NCBI GenBank assembly: GCA_027574665.1
Contig: CM050655.1
Coordinates: forward strand, 14,131,170 to 14,195,169
DNA length: 64,000 nt
DNA from: Rhynochetos jubatus
Taxonomy: Eukaryota > Chordata > Aves > Eurypygiformes > Rhynochetidae
Reading direction: 5' to 3'
The position numbers and the translations under genes were made by a program. Each line of letters starts with the position of its first letter. The stretch's first letter is position 1. This document shows, one piece after another, positions 28,714-42,200 of this stretch. The notes beneath the pieces were generated by a model, which saw nothing but the letters and a program-made list of their open reading frames with translations, searched no databases and had not been told where the DNA came from.

Positions 28714-31700
28714 CTGCAAGACAAAAAGGACATTAAAGATCACTGAGCACAGTCCATGCACTTCTACCATCTAAGCAATCAAGCAGAGCCACTTGCAAGA
28801 AACCCCGGAGCACGCTGCAAGATAAAATAATAATCATCCCAATGACAGTCCGGCTTTGGCAAGGACAAGGTCACAGGGATTCTTCCTAATCTTCCTCTAA
28901 GAGAAAATACCTCCCATAAATATTAAATGAATCAGATATGGCAGAGTATTGTATGGCCAAAATAGCACAAGACATGTACTATGAAGACTCTGGATTTCTG
29001 TATTGAGAATAAAAACAATAGGTATACCTTGGACTCTCCTTCAATCTTAAATCTAGCAGACCTACTTACTGAGCCCTGGACATGGCTGAGATGACAGTGA
29101 GTGAACCACTGGCATTCACAACTCAACCAAGGCTTTCAGAGCGACATAATGATTCAAGATGCATAACGCAGTGTATTTGGAAGAAGCCTGATGTTCAGGC
29201 CAAAGGGCTGAGCAGTTCCTGCCTTCTGGAGAAATTGGGCTCTTTAAGGTATCTGTAGCTGAAAAAACTGCTTGTTATTTCTGAAAAAAACACATCCTGT
29301 GTTCTTTCAGCCCACCTCTAACTTAAGGCAAATCAAAACTTCCTGGTGACTTAAAAAAAATTCTACAGAATTCAAATGAAGACACAGAGTGGTGTTTTAA
29401 TTCATGTTGCTACAGCTGTATAAATCATCCAATGAAAACTGGCAACAAGTTATAACAAGCTAGCGAGCTAACCCGCAGTCCCCTAAGCCCACCACCAACA
29501 CTTGTCATGCCGAGTTTTGCTTGTGGATACAGCCTGGTACACGCTGGTGCCATCAAGACGAGCCCTGCTCTGTGTGTTCGTTAACTCTTTTTCAGAGCTG
29601 TGCTTTACATCGTACTCCACAATCACACGTAAGCAGCTCTTTGTCAAGCTAATCGTACATGTCTGGAATCAAGAACAATGCCTGCAAGAAGGGGAAATGG
29701 TTGGTGCTAAATCAACACACACGTATCCCACGGAATTGGCCATTTGCCTCTCCTTTATCCCTGCGTCCAGACTGGGGTAAGGAGTTAGCCATAGGACAAG
29801 CAGCTCTACTGATCTGATCGGCAGGAATGGCCAAAATGCCAAACTTGGACCAAGATCAAGACACTAAAAGGACAAGTAAGCATAAGCAAGCCTCCTGGTG
29901 TGCGCATGGTTTGCATGTCACTGGGCCCCTTCCAGCCATTCCCTCTCTCTGGCCTCGCCTTATAGTTTCCTATAGGGGCAGAAGAGCAGATCATAAAGAC
30001 AGAAGCCAACAACTAATCAACAGTTTCAGTTCACAATTCGTGTTACCAAACGGTTTGCACCGTGACTTCTACTTACTTATACCTTAAGCCAAACTGCATG
30101 AGACGCCAGCCTGTACTTAATAAGCTGAGCAGTTTTAAGTGCTTGTTTCTATAATACACTTCTCAGGGGCACAGATACGTTTCACGCATACATAAGTATA
30201 CCCTGCCGTTTCAGTCATTTTCATGGCATCTAAAATGGAAATGAAACCATAGATATTGCCCACTGGAACACGAGAACAGTCCTTGTCTACAAATTCCTGT
30301 ATCCTCTTACTGGGACAGAGCAGTCTAGAAAGTTGGATCTTCATGCTCACAAACAGGGAGCGGGCACAGATTCAGAAACACATACCAAAAACTGTATTTA
30401 CATAAAGACTTTATACTAGCACACGCAAGGTCCTCTCCCTCACAAACCTCCTCAGTGGCACAGAGCAGTTTGTTATTCAGAGCTGTCCATGACAAATCTC
30501 TTCTCCACTCCCTACATACACATAAAAGCAAACTTCTCAGATAGCTGCTCAGCTAGAGAAGCTGGCCGCTCACTACTCCTACTACACATGACTCAGCATC
30601 TCTACTAGTCCAGCACTGTCTGTACTCAACTCCCAGAAGGAGAAGAGTGTTCCCTGTGGTGGGAATCCTGACTGCCTGGCTGTCACGGCAAGACAGACTC
30701 CAGACCATGGCATCTCTGTGCGTCCCACACACCCGAGCTGCCTGAGATTTCTGTACCTAGCTGATAATGTTCTTCCATGGCTCCTGCTGGATTAGACTCA
30801 GGGAAAGAAATCTTTTCTGCTAGACAGCTAAATGAGGTCTTATAACAGCAGCTCAAGCTCCTCATCTCCACACTCTAGACACAAGAGGGTTCAGTAAAGC
30901 ACTCCTGTCAATAAATTGTAATACTTACGAAATGGAAAAGCCAGTTTCATATACAAGTATTATCGTTTGATTATGCCACTGCCACCTTCTCAACAGCAAA
31001 TGCCATCCAAAGGTCCTTTAGCAAATGTAAATTGATATATCTTATTAAAAGCAAGTTACACAGCCTTATCTGCCTGTAAGACCCCAAACAGACCTCAGTA
31101 GTCATGAAGTTTAATCTCTCAGTGGACAGCAGAGGTATTTATCCAGAGATAAGCTAGCCCAAACATGACACCACTTGAGCAGTGATCCATCTTAGAGGCT
31201 GGAACACATTATCTGCATTTTAATTGAACATCAGGACAGACGGAGAAGGGCATGTTGAAAACAAATATAAATGTATACATGCACATAGTTTTTCATTGAA
31301 GTGTCAGACAAAGTGCAAACAGGTGCTTTTTTTGTTTGTTTTTAGTTTCAAAGAGGTCAGAACATTTTTGCTCAATGAACCAGTAAGCAAAATACGGTAT
31401 TTCTGGTTGACTTTGTAACACGTTTTTTACTCTATAATGGCATCACTTTTTTAACCTCCTCAGTGCCACACAGTCACATAGAGAAGCTGGGAGAAAAGCT
31501 GAAACAAGTATCTACCCCAAGCGACAGATACATAGACATACTCTGTACTGCTAGAAAACACAGTTCTCAAATAAAGCCAGATACAACACCAGCCAGACTC
31601 ACTGGTAATCGCTGCATCAGGAGCTGCCTCTCGTGTTACTGACAATATACTTCAGGGCCAGGAGACTGCAGAGAGATTTTACAGAGACAATGACGATGAC

Positions 31701-34439
31701 TTGCATTCATGTCCTGACTCATGCCAACAAACTAGCCTGCATGTTGATTTGTGAACAGTACATATAATAAACACCACCCCAATTCTCTGCCTTCCAGTTA
31801 ACCATGAACAAAGTTGAAGGTTGCTATCAGCTGCCTGAAGCACAGCTTACTATTGTACTTGTCCAAATTGTCACTTGTCCCACACAGCACAGCTTCTCAA
31901 AGCCCGTTTGGAAAAACAAAAACCTGAGCGCACAGAAGTAACTTGCATGACTGAGCAGGAGCCCCATGGGGCTCTTGGCGGCAGGACTGGGAGTGCAGCC
32001 CGCTGCTCTCCTATACAGATGTGCCATACAATTTCTCTTGTAAACTGATCAAATTCAGTCTCAAAAACAGTTCTGCTTTTAACACTCAGTGGCTACCACT
32101 GAAGTGTTCTCTGGTTCTTACCCTTTTCCTAGCAGCAAGAAGTGTTTTCACATCCACCCTCAGCTCCACTTGTTCTCACATCACTAATGCTCTCTGGCTA
32201 AAGCAGCCTTTGCCCTGACAGGCTCCTTCCACTCCTTCCCTCCCTCCCTGCTTGGACAGACATCTGACCAGCCCTTTGCTGCTGTCCGTTTGCTACTTTC
32301 ACCAGCCTAAGTTCATTTATTCTCTTCTGGTCAAGAAAAGCCCTTCGGTCCACTAACTGTCCCAGGCAGCAAACATCTGTTATATGAACCAAACAGCCAA
32401 ACTTGTACATGTGAAGTCACCACATTGTACTTGCAATATCCTGCCACACCCCCACAAGACTCATTTTTGCCTTGCTCTTAGATATAACCTAAGAGCATCA
32501 AATAATTTTGTCAGTGAGCATACTGGCTCTAAGTAATTTCTGCTGTAAAAAAACCTCGGCGCTCAATAATGGGAAACCATTATTGTGTGGAAATTGTTCT
32601 TTCATAGGCCTCAGCAAGAATTAAAAGATTAAACATGGAAAGTGAAAATTATCCTACAGATCCAAAGTTTTACCAAGGCAGAATAAGCATTTTGACACAC
32701 CAGACTGCTTTGCCTGGAAAATATACGAGAGGAATTCAATCTCTAGTACCTACACTTACTGCACAGGTAGTGCTATACACTGCTCTGGTTCCCCACACAG
32801 CACATCCACATCCGGAAATTTTATAAAAATGCCCCGTCTGTTCATCTTACACTGTTTCAAAAGTAGCAGCAAGATCACGTTACTCAAAAATAATGGTGCG
32901 TAACATACAGAAAGGCCGGGAGGGCTGAGTACGAGCAGACTCCTAGTCGGCTAAGTGTCGAGTGCTTATCGGGTGACAAGCGAAAATGACTTTGCAGGGT
33001 CCCTCACTAGCATCTGGTGCACCCACATCAGAAACCATGCTAAGATTGAGGCACTGCGAGAGACAGCAGGGGATGTTGCTGACTGGGATTAAGGGTACTG
33101 GCAGAGTAGGATAGAAAAGTGAATTTTACCCAGTGCTTCTAACAAATCCCGTTTGGTGCACACATGATCCAGAAAGGTCGTAGGCTATTACTTCATATGC
33201 TAACTCCATCCCAAAGGATAAACAATAAGAAGTGTTCCCAGCACCTTCTGGTAATTCAGCAATAAAAAGCCCAATTCTTCTGCAGCATTTTCTGAGGTAA
33301 AGACCCCATCTCTTGCTCTTAAAAAAAAAAAAAATTCTAAGTGCATTATTCTTTGCCTTCCTCCTTCCCTCCCCTCTAGCATGTGAGTTTATAGCCCTAG
33401 GCAGTAATTAAAGAGTCCTCATTTACATATTTATGATGTCTCAAAAATGGAGAAGGTGGTTTTTTAAAGGAGCAGACGTATGGACCTGTTAGGTGCTTTT
33501 TTTTTTTTAACACTAAATGTACTGGTTTTTCTTAAAACATTACTACAGTACCATTTTCAACTCAGACATTTCAGCACTGCTTCAAAACACTGGCACAGCT
33601 AGAAACATACTGTAGTTTGAAAGTAAGTGTGGTTTCAGTTCTGCTCAGGGAGGAGTTCTCCTCACAGCCAAGCTGCCACCCACAGCAAGAGCTCTGCCAT
33701 CCTGGGACCGGCAGACCGCAGAAATGTTGCTCTCCAAGGGAGACCTGATCACCAACTGACACAGGCCTGTCTCCTCGAGTTTAGGGAGACCCCTGACACC
33801 GTGCTTTTCACTCTTCCTCCCCCCTCACACGCTTTCTCCCCTCACTGCCAGGCAGAAAGGGAAGCAGAGCAGAGCTCACTGCAAACAGGTCACCTGCCAC
33901 CCGGCCAAGAACAGTGCAGGCCCCACAGCCCGACCCAGCCTAAGCACTGCCACCCACCCTGCACCTAACCAAGAGAGTGCCCTTTCTTGAGAAATCCAGT
34001 TTTTACAAACCATCTTTCCACCAGAACACCGTTTTGAGAGCAGGGAAGGAAAGGCAGGCCTTCCGAGGAGACAGGCTACCCAGAGAGGCGCCTGAGGGTC
34101 TGGGGCACCAAGCTACACTGTGTTACACCGTGTTTCCGACGCACAGGGTACAAGCGCACTGCCAGCACCCTGTGGGGAACGGTGGCTGCTGTAATTAACC
34201 AGAGCCAGTTCGGAGCCACCCTGACCCACTCGGTGGGAGAAGGACATGAAAAAGACACATGGAAAACCCTCAGTCAAAAAATCCCTTTTTGAACGTTACT
34301 GAGCAGGTGAGAGGAAGCAGAAAACTGTTCCCTAAGCAGGAATTCAACATGGCAGCTGTCAACCGTCCCCTTCCCCTCCCAGGCCCAGCCACCACCGAAC
34401 AGCGGCTGGTTAATACCGTTTATTCAATCAGCTAAGCCG
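28714..34439. other. Non-coding region between CpG island and start-codon exon
   Basis: This is probably a 5' intron of ZMIZ1, about 5.7 kb, if transcription starts in the CpG island. I see no exon with both convincing splice sites and no recognisable repeat body. A 9-bp hairpin with a GAAA loop lies at 32564-32585. GC content rises from about 33.6 kb toward the island. Confidence 0.6.
32564..32585. repeat. Perfect 9-bp hairpin with GAAA tetraloop
   Basis: CAATAATGG at 32564-32572 pairs with CCATTATTG at 32577-32585 across GAAA. The loop is of the stable GNRA class only if the plus strand is transcribed. Confidence 0.65.
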
Positions 34440-34684
34440 AATGATTTCCTGCGGGACTCCAGTGTGCTGAGGGCCGTACCTATGTCCGTAAGGGACCGGG
34501 ATCAAGCGACACGCCAGGCTAGAGCGAGGGCAGGAGAGGCCTCTGCCGGCCGACGACTCCGGGAGAGTGCGGGAACAAGCAGGCCGGGGCCACAGGCCCG
34601 CGGCGCCGACAGGGCCCGAGACAGAGCTGCCGCCAGCTGGGCGGGAGGCACCAAGCGAGGGCGCAGGCAGGTGGCGGGGGCTGC

Positions 34685-34702
34685 GGGCCGGGCCGGGCCG
34701 GG
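34685..34702 (+). other. G-quadruplex motif
   Basis: Four GGG tracts separated by CC occur at 34685, 34690, 34695 and 34700, a canonical short-loop quadruplex pattern on the plus strand, which would be the non-transcribed-template counterpart for ZMIZ1. It comes from a GGGCC pentamer repeat and lies 44 bp from the CTCF motif. Confidence 0.65.
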
Positions 34703-34745
34703 CGGTGAGGGGAGGCCGGGGCCGCGGAGCTCGCTCCCCGCCGTG

Positions 34746-34759
34746 CCAGCAGAGGGCGC
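34746..34759 (+). promoter_or_regulatory. CTCF core motif, full consensus match
   Basis: CCAGCAGAGGGCGC fits every position of the CTCF core CCASYAGRKGGCRS. It lies in the middle of the CpG island. The orientation is plus. Occupancy is not shown by sequence. Confidence 0.7.
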
Positions 34760-37700
34760 CGCAGGACCGCGCCGCCACCCGCCCGCCCGCCGCGGGGCGC
34801 TGGGCCCGGCCGCCACCGCCCTGAGGGAGCGCGGGGCCCGCGGGGCCCGCCGCGCCCGGCCCGGCCTACCGCGGGTGAGGGGTGCTGCGCAGGCCGCGAG
34901 GTGGAAAGCCGCGCTCCGTAGCCTGAAAGCGGGGGTCCCTGCGGAGACGGGTCAGAGGTACCCCGGCAGCTCCGGGGAGGCTGTCGCCTCCTGGTTATGT
35001 TTAAACATCAGTTCCCTCAGCGCCCGGTGCTGGCGGTAAAACGTGGCCATGCGGAGGCAAGAGCCACGTAATTCCACTTGACGCTTTCCTTAACATTAAA
35101 CATCTTTTAAAAAAGTTGTTTCTGGAACTGTCAGGATATACCGCCGTGTGTAGACACCGATCAATACTGTTAATAGCCTATAATTGCATTAATTCTCCTT
35201 TTCACTGCCAGGCTAGCGCCCTGCAGCACAACAACAACCCCCAAACACAGGCCCGTAGGCAGGCCTCGGCACACAACACTGCCATCGGCCCCCGTGCACA
35301 GGTCTGTGTCCTCACACCTCAGTAAAAGGTCCTTGCACCCTGCTTTTCACTAGGAGAATTTTCAAAGATGCTCTTATTTTCTTGAAAAAGTTTAATACCT
35401 ATCCCTGTCAACTACTTCATTTTCTCCGCTAGACAGGGTACTGAAAAGTATAAAATGCCAGGTGAAAAACCATTTTAATCACTGAACACTTGGAAAAGGA
35501 AGCTGTTTTAATAAAGCTTGATTTACCATAAGCTGCTAAATAGCTACTGCTGTTGGCTTTGAGCTACTAAAAAGGGCCAGATGTGAGACAAAGCAGCGTT
35601 TGTTATGCCGGGTGAGGAAGAATAGATATTTGTGCTGTGCTGCTTTCCATTGTTGCTCTACAAATGTGCAGTAATCCCCAGAAGACTTTCTATCATCTCT
35701 GACTGCGAGAGAGGGAAAGCGAGCGAGCGTGCGCTGCCAGCAGGCACAGCCTCGCCGAGGTGGGAGCCGGCTCTTGTAATTTATGGTGGCTTGAGCTGCA
35801 AGGCCTGGCCGTTTTGTTGGGTTTAAGGAAGCTGTTTCTGCAGCCATGTGCTTGGGAACATTTTTTTTTTAATATACAGAGCCTATTATATGCAGGCATG
35901 AACAGCCAGCCAGATACACACAAAAGCTAACCCATACGTGCTTTAGAAAAAAAAAAAAGACAGCGTGACAGCTTGCATAAGCAAGGCTGCTGGACTCCTG
36001 GGAGGAGGAGCGGCGGTGCGCAGAAGTTGTTCAATCATGAAGCACATCTGCAGCCTGATTACAAAAGCAAAGGTGGTAGGGCTAGTGGAGTGCAGACACA
36101 GCGCTGGGATATGACCTATGTTTAAAGTGTAGACAAAAAACCCCCACATGCTAAGAGTGGGATTGCAGGGACATAAAAATACCACACGTCTAGCTAAGGA
36201 GAGCGCTCCTTCGAGTCTGGGCAAGTTGGTCACCGGTCAGCACTAACCGTAAAGCACATGGACTGCCTCCTGCACTGGCAGCCCTCACCTCCAGCCCGCT
36301 GGCTGAAATGACTGTTTTCTCAGATGGAGAGCAGCATCTGCAGATCCCAGATTCGAGTAATTGCCCTGCTGCATGCTTATATTACAAGGTTGGTTTCCCT
36401 GCATTCCACCCAGCTCCTAGTGTCATCAGCTCTGTCAGCTTGTTATCTTTAGGGAGAGCAAGGAGGAAAAGGGACACTGAAGTTTAAAACAGCAAGAGGT
36501 AATAACACAAAATTAAAGGCAAAAGTGCATAGAAGTGTGCTCCTGGGGAGCTGGGGCTGACAGACCTGCTGTAGCGCTCTCAGAGGCTTTGCACGCTCCA
36601 GTATAGACAGATCTGCTAGAACAAACATTGACAGTTCAACAGCAGAATCCACTGATCCAGTGGTTTATTAAATGTACTGTAGCTTGCAGGTGAGAAACGC
36701 TAATCCTCATCGGGACAGCTACAAGCAAATGAGCCATCCCTAAAAGCTTGCAGGGTTGCACTCAAATCATTTCATAACCAATGTTCCTGATCACTCATAT
36801 AACAATGCTGTAAGAAAACCTTCCCTGAAAAATTACAAATTCTTAAACTGAGACAGAATCCAGCATCTCTTCCCACCTTTTGAGCTCAGTGGGAGGATGG
36901 CAGAGGAAGTCAGGTGAGCGTAAGAACTGAAAAGGATTAGCATGCCAGCATGTGATGCTTGCTTATTTACCTAATGAAAGCTCATTTCTTTCAGAGGTTC
37001 TGTGGTAAGATGTAAAGTATTTGTTGAAAATTCTTTCTGTTTGCCTACCAAATACAAAGTGTTTCTCGCATCATCTGGCTCACATGCATTCAGGGGGCTG
37101 AGCCTACAGAGTTGCTACAAAGACTGTGCATGAACTGTAAATGTTTTCCTGTTCGTGCTAGACATGTATCAGCTGCTAAAGAAAGCCAACTGGCTTGAAC
37201 ATATTCATCCAAGCTATTGGCTGAAAACCTTAAAGATGAGCTACAGAAAACAACTTTCTAAAGCATTCTAAATGCTTTCTAAAGCACCTTCTAAAGGTCC
37301 AGAGGAAACAGTAACAGCCCAATGCATCTGTACAAAGATGATGTCAGAAGCAAGAGAAAAGAGAGATTGCACTAGCAGCAAGTATTTTAACAATTTAACA
37401 ATAACCTATCAAAAAGTGAAGATGCTATTTTGTATTTGCCATGCTCCAATAACGTCTCTCTTGGACCAGACAGCATGCTGTGTAACAAACTAAGAAATAA
37501 GGTAGAAATTGGAAGGCTGTGAATTTTTGTAGCCTGAGTAGTTGCTGGCAGCCAAATTATATTTTCTGCACTGCTTTCAGTGGCTGCCCAAACGTGGCTT
37601 CCCTCTAACTCTCCACTTATTTTGGATTATGACAACTGAAAGGTGCCATTTCCTCAAAATAATTTCAACTTAAGACATTGAACATCTAGACACAAACTAC

Positions 37701-39280
37701 AGTCTTGACCTTACCACCTACATCTTAAAGCAGCTGATTGGAGATCCATCCATCTTAATCCTTCTGGACCCTTAGAATACACATTAAAAAACTAGGTACT
37801 TGATTTTATAGCACTGTCCTGCAGACAAATGCTACTGAAATTTTGAGAAGCCTAGAAATATTTTTACCATCCTGTAGTTGATTTTGAAAACAATGTACTT
37901 TAAAAACTACTTCCAGCTGCAGCACCTTCATGCCAGTAAAGCCAAAGCTGCACACATCCTTACTATTTGACTATCTATAATACAGTCATTGCTTTTCCTG
38001 TTTTTTGAGTGCCCATATTTCCAGTGAGGTGGAAATTCTTCTAGACACCTAGATCACAAAACACTGTAGGAGCTTTACACAGCAAAGTCTGCTGCCTTCA
38101 GGAAAGATGTTAACTGAAACAGCCATGATCATCGGCACTCCCATTCTGTTTTCTCACCATCTTATCTCTTCAGAAGACCTTTATATCTGGAAACTGGTCT
38201 TTGAGAACTGCCAGTGTCCCAGGCCTACTTCACAGGGAAGTAAACAGAACTTTACTTTTTCAATTACTTGAAATAATTTCATTTTACCAAGAATCTTAAC
38301 AGACAACTCAGTTTTCAAAGGTTTGATGCATTCCATGGTTAAAGATCTATCACCTGCTCAGTTCACAAACCTCTTGGAATAATCAGGAACAGATTTCTGT
38401 AGGATTTCTTCTGAGAGCACATCTCTCTCTTAGCTGTACCTCCATTAGGTCTCTCACCCTCAGGTGACAGCACGAGCAGGCTGAAATGGCATTTGGCAGA
38501 ATACACTGCAGATATCGAGCAGGTGTTTTAAAATCCTCTCAAGTATTAGAAAGCAGAAACTATATAAATGCTAAATTGGGCCTGAACAAAAGCTACCGTG
38601 ATGGGAGATACTAGGAATCAATGTGGTATCCCCTGTTAAGAAAAGGAAGGCACAGTTCCCATCATTACCCTTGCTGTCTCAACTGGAACAGGCCAGGAGC
38701 GGGCTTGACAACTTACGTGAGTGGCAACTGTCTTAGAACCTGAAGCAGGCAGACTTCCCATTTTTATTACAGCCAACATATACAAAACCACTACTGCTAC
38801 TGAATTATTTACAGTGTGGTCCATAAATTAAGACACCTAGACTGCCTTGTGTTTTTCATACCACCGCCATTATTACAAAGCATCTGCCCAGAAGCTTTTT
38901 CCCATAACCGCAGGGCAGTCAGCCCTGTGAACAGAGACCTGAGCTCTTCTCCTGACTAACCACCACCAAACACTTCACTTCTTCAGCTCCTTTGGCTTTG
39001 CAATTACATCGAGAGCTCCTCAGGGTAGATGCTATCTCCACCACATATACATAAAGTGCCTAACAAAAATCACAATTCAGACTGGGGCTACCACACGCTA
39101 GTTTCATATAAACAATGAACAGTGATATAATAAAATCTTGAATGTATGTGCAACTGTAAGCTAAGGATAAAAAAAAAAAAATCTAATATTACCCTTCCTG
39201 TAATTTCAAGACAAAATTTCCAACATTCAGCCAGACTTCCAAATACAGAATTAAATTAACCTGATAACCTTACACTGTAC

Positions 39281-39299
39281 ATCCAGATGACATCTGGAT
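39281..39299. promoter_or_regulatory. Palindrome holding two abutting E-boxes
   Basis: ATCCAGATG-A-CATCTGGAT is a perfect 9-bp inverted repeat around one base and contains CAGATG and CATCTG. GATAA overlaps its right end, and a further CAGATG lies at about 39315. E-box plus GATA words suggest bHLH and GATA factors, but this is motif evidence only. Confidence 0.4.
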
Positions 39300-42200
39300 A
39301 AAAGCTGTTTAAGTCCAGATGGCATTTTCTTTTCTTCTACTGGTATCCTCCCTTTCTTGTTTTTTGTTTAAACGGTTATTACGGCACAGTGTAACAGACC
39401 TCAAAAAGCTACAGACTTCTCGTCGTTGTTCCCAATGGCAACACTACAGACTCCAGGTCAGCTTCAGAGTCTTCAAGTTTTTCAGAAGCCCTGCCTGATT
39501 AGACGTACTCTGGAGCGACTTTCTTTCTTATCAAACATGACATGCTGGCGACGCATCCAGAGCTGGCCGAGCAGCCGCGCAGCAAAGCCTTCAGCAGGCA
39601 GGAGTAAGTGTAATGTCTTATTTGAAACAATGCACTGCTCCCCCGAAAAGGAAACGAGTATCCCCTTTAAAAAGGTTCTCAGGAACTCAAGGAGAGACAT
39701 GTTGTTGTGACAATTTCAAACCCCACAGAGAATAAAACTGCTTCTACCCCACTTGTCCTTATTCTTGGCTCTTGATTTTTGTCATCCTTGAATGGCTGCA
39801 TTTTGGCACCTTTTTTTCCCTGAGTAACTGGGGTTCATTAAACCTGAAACCTGGAGGGATCTCTTTTGAAAGACGTTTCATTTTTCAGAAAGCCTAGCTG
39901 CCCACTATGCCACATTACAGGATTATATAGGTTCCTGCCTACTGAGGGCTGATCCAAGCAGGAATACAAAAGGAAAGGGCAGGCTGGCACAAAACAGGCC
40001 GTGCTGCCTGTTCACTCCTGTCCCATCTGGGACAAGGGAATCCATTTGAACAGTTAGAACCAAATGTGAGATCTTTTTTCTCTTGACATAAAACAAACCA
40101 TGAAGGAGTTATATAGTAAACAGCAGCTCTTCCTTCCCAATATAAAACCGTCTCACTACCTTGCATTTCTTCAAATTAAGGATTTATTTAAGCCATCCTT
40201 TCCTACCTTTTCCGTAGGCCAAAAACTGAGCCTGGTTCCACTGTCCTTCCATTCAGACACACACCAGTATTGGATAAGGAAATTTCTGCTCCCTTACTGT
40301 TCTGTGCTGTCTAACAGCTGGTTAAGAGTTAGGCAGTCGTACTTCCTCCTCCTGAGATGATGGCGGTATTCAAAAAGGCAGACAGTAAACTACTAAATAA
40401 TGCAGTGCATCTCTCCCTCTCTATGCTTCTCAGCTTATAATTTCACCTTTCCGACGGTGCAAAGCATATGAAGCAGGCAAACACCTACATAGGTGTCTTC
40501 TACCAACAGCTGACTTCTAGGCTACTGGCAAACAGTAAAGCAGCAACAATTAAACAAGTCCTTAAGTTGGCTGCAGGCAAGTAAGAATAATTTAAAAAGA
40601 ACAGTCTAGGAGAAAAAAACCAACTCACCAACCTTTTTACAGGTTGGCACAAATACTGCAGATGTAAAGGCAAATGAGGTATCTGTACTACAAGACTAAA
40701 TACAACTTCCTCCCACTTCTACAAAATACCAAGGGAGAAAGCATGACTTTTCAGTTCTTTTCAACTACTACTTCACTCCTTTAGAAGAATGAGAATTACT
40801 TGACAGCCTCCTCTTTTTTCTTACAAGCTCAAAGACAGAGGTATTACTGTAATACTAGGGATTATGACCATGTGTATGGCAGGACAAAATCAGGGCACGA
40901 ACCCTTTCTTGACTCCAGAAGGTTTTGTTCAGAAAGGAACCTGTATGCACGAGCAAGATGTAAGCCCCATTACGCACAGACAGAACCATAACCTGAAGGA
41001 CTGGGGACCTGGGCCTGCCCATAAAGACTAAAAGAGGTGTGTATTAAAAGCCATTTATCAGCAAGCAAAGGAAAAAATATGTGTTAAAGAAAAAAGACCC
41101 TGCCACAATTTTGTAGAGTGTAAGTTAAGCAAAATCAACCACTTGATAATGCTTTAATGACTGCAAAGGAAAGATCTTCGTAAGATTTTTTAGTCAAAAG
41201 ACCCGTGTAATCACCTACCCTAATTCAATCTTAAGCTTGTTAACAGAAAACAAAAGCGAATAAATGAAAACCCTAAAATGCCAGTTCTGTAACTGTAAAA
41301 ATACTATGCATTAGTTACTCGGAAGATTGATTCAGTCCCTGAAAATATCCCATGATGCTACAGATAGCAGTCAAAAGTCTGTGGATCCTGGCTCCACAGA
41401 ATGATGACCTGCTGCCACGTGCAAGTGTCATAAATCCATTGAACAAGCTGGCTATTTTCAAGCTTCATCCCACTTTGCTTCCCATGAGGAGGGACCAAGT
41501 TTGCACATAAATTTCTTTTTTACTGCCTTCAATAGGCCTGAAAGAATTTAGGGGGATGCATATGACATCACATAGCAACGTTGTGACTGATTTCCACTGC
41601 TGGGCAACAAAACTGTCTGCTTCTCAGAAGTGGTAGGTGGGAAGGTATTTCACTCAACGGCAGACTTGAGTCTAGGGAGCCAAACTTGCTCTTTACTACA
41701 GTTTTGGTTGTCCAATCTCTTCTACAGCAGAGATGCATTGCAGGAGCCCAGCTGCATGTTCTCTAGGCAACTTGTCCAAGGCCAAAACGTGGGCAATTTT
41801 GCAGTAAGCACCAGACAGCATCCTAACACCTGAGTCTCTCCTTCCTCGTCTACCCTAAGAACATCACGTTAAAAATCCCGTAGGCCGTCCTATTCTATTT
41901 GTAGCTGACGTTAGGAATAGAGATTCGTTCTCTGAAGCGGTTTAAAACCAATGGAGGTATCTGTTTCTCGGGATGACATTTTCAAGTCTCCCAAGTACCA
42001 CTAAGGACCTAAGCTGGTTTATTGCTGCCACCCATTCAACTCACCCGAGTTACCATCCTCGCTCTCCCCCTTGCTTTAGGTTGTTTAAAGATTTGTTCAA
42101 AACTCTAGAAAGGATTGGTTTATACTACCTGCAACTCCAGTTCCATTAAACCTCAGTGTCGTAATGCAAGTGCTTTCAATACATCACACATGTTCTAGAG

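Larger units (their letters stand above)
34440..34990. promoter_or_regulatory. CpG island, probable ZMIZ1 promoter, possibly bidirectional
   Basis: CpG dinucleotides and GC content jump sharply here, with dense GGGCC, GCGCC and GCCGC words and GC-box-like GGGCGGG, against an AT-leaning surrounding. It lies about 5.8 kb upstream of the ZMIZ1 start-codon exon on the minus strand. Plausible minus-strand donors are CATAG|GTACGG (exon end 34480) and CCCGCG|GTAGGC (exon end 34870). On the plus strand GCGG|GTGAGG (exon end 34874) is a strong donor, so a divergent transcript is possible. No TATA box is obvious. Long open frames here reflect the lack of AT-rich stop codons, not coding. Which transcript starts here is inferred. 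Confidence 0.75.

Noticed and set aside
34464-35039. 191-residue plus-strand open frame and companions on both strands
   Set aside because: They lie in a GC-rich CpG island where stop codons are rare; overlapping frames on both strands are Arg/Ala/Gly/Pro-rich from composition alone.
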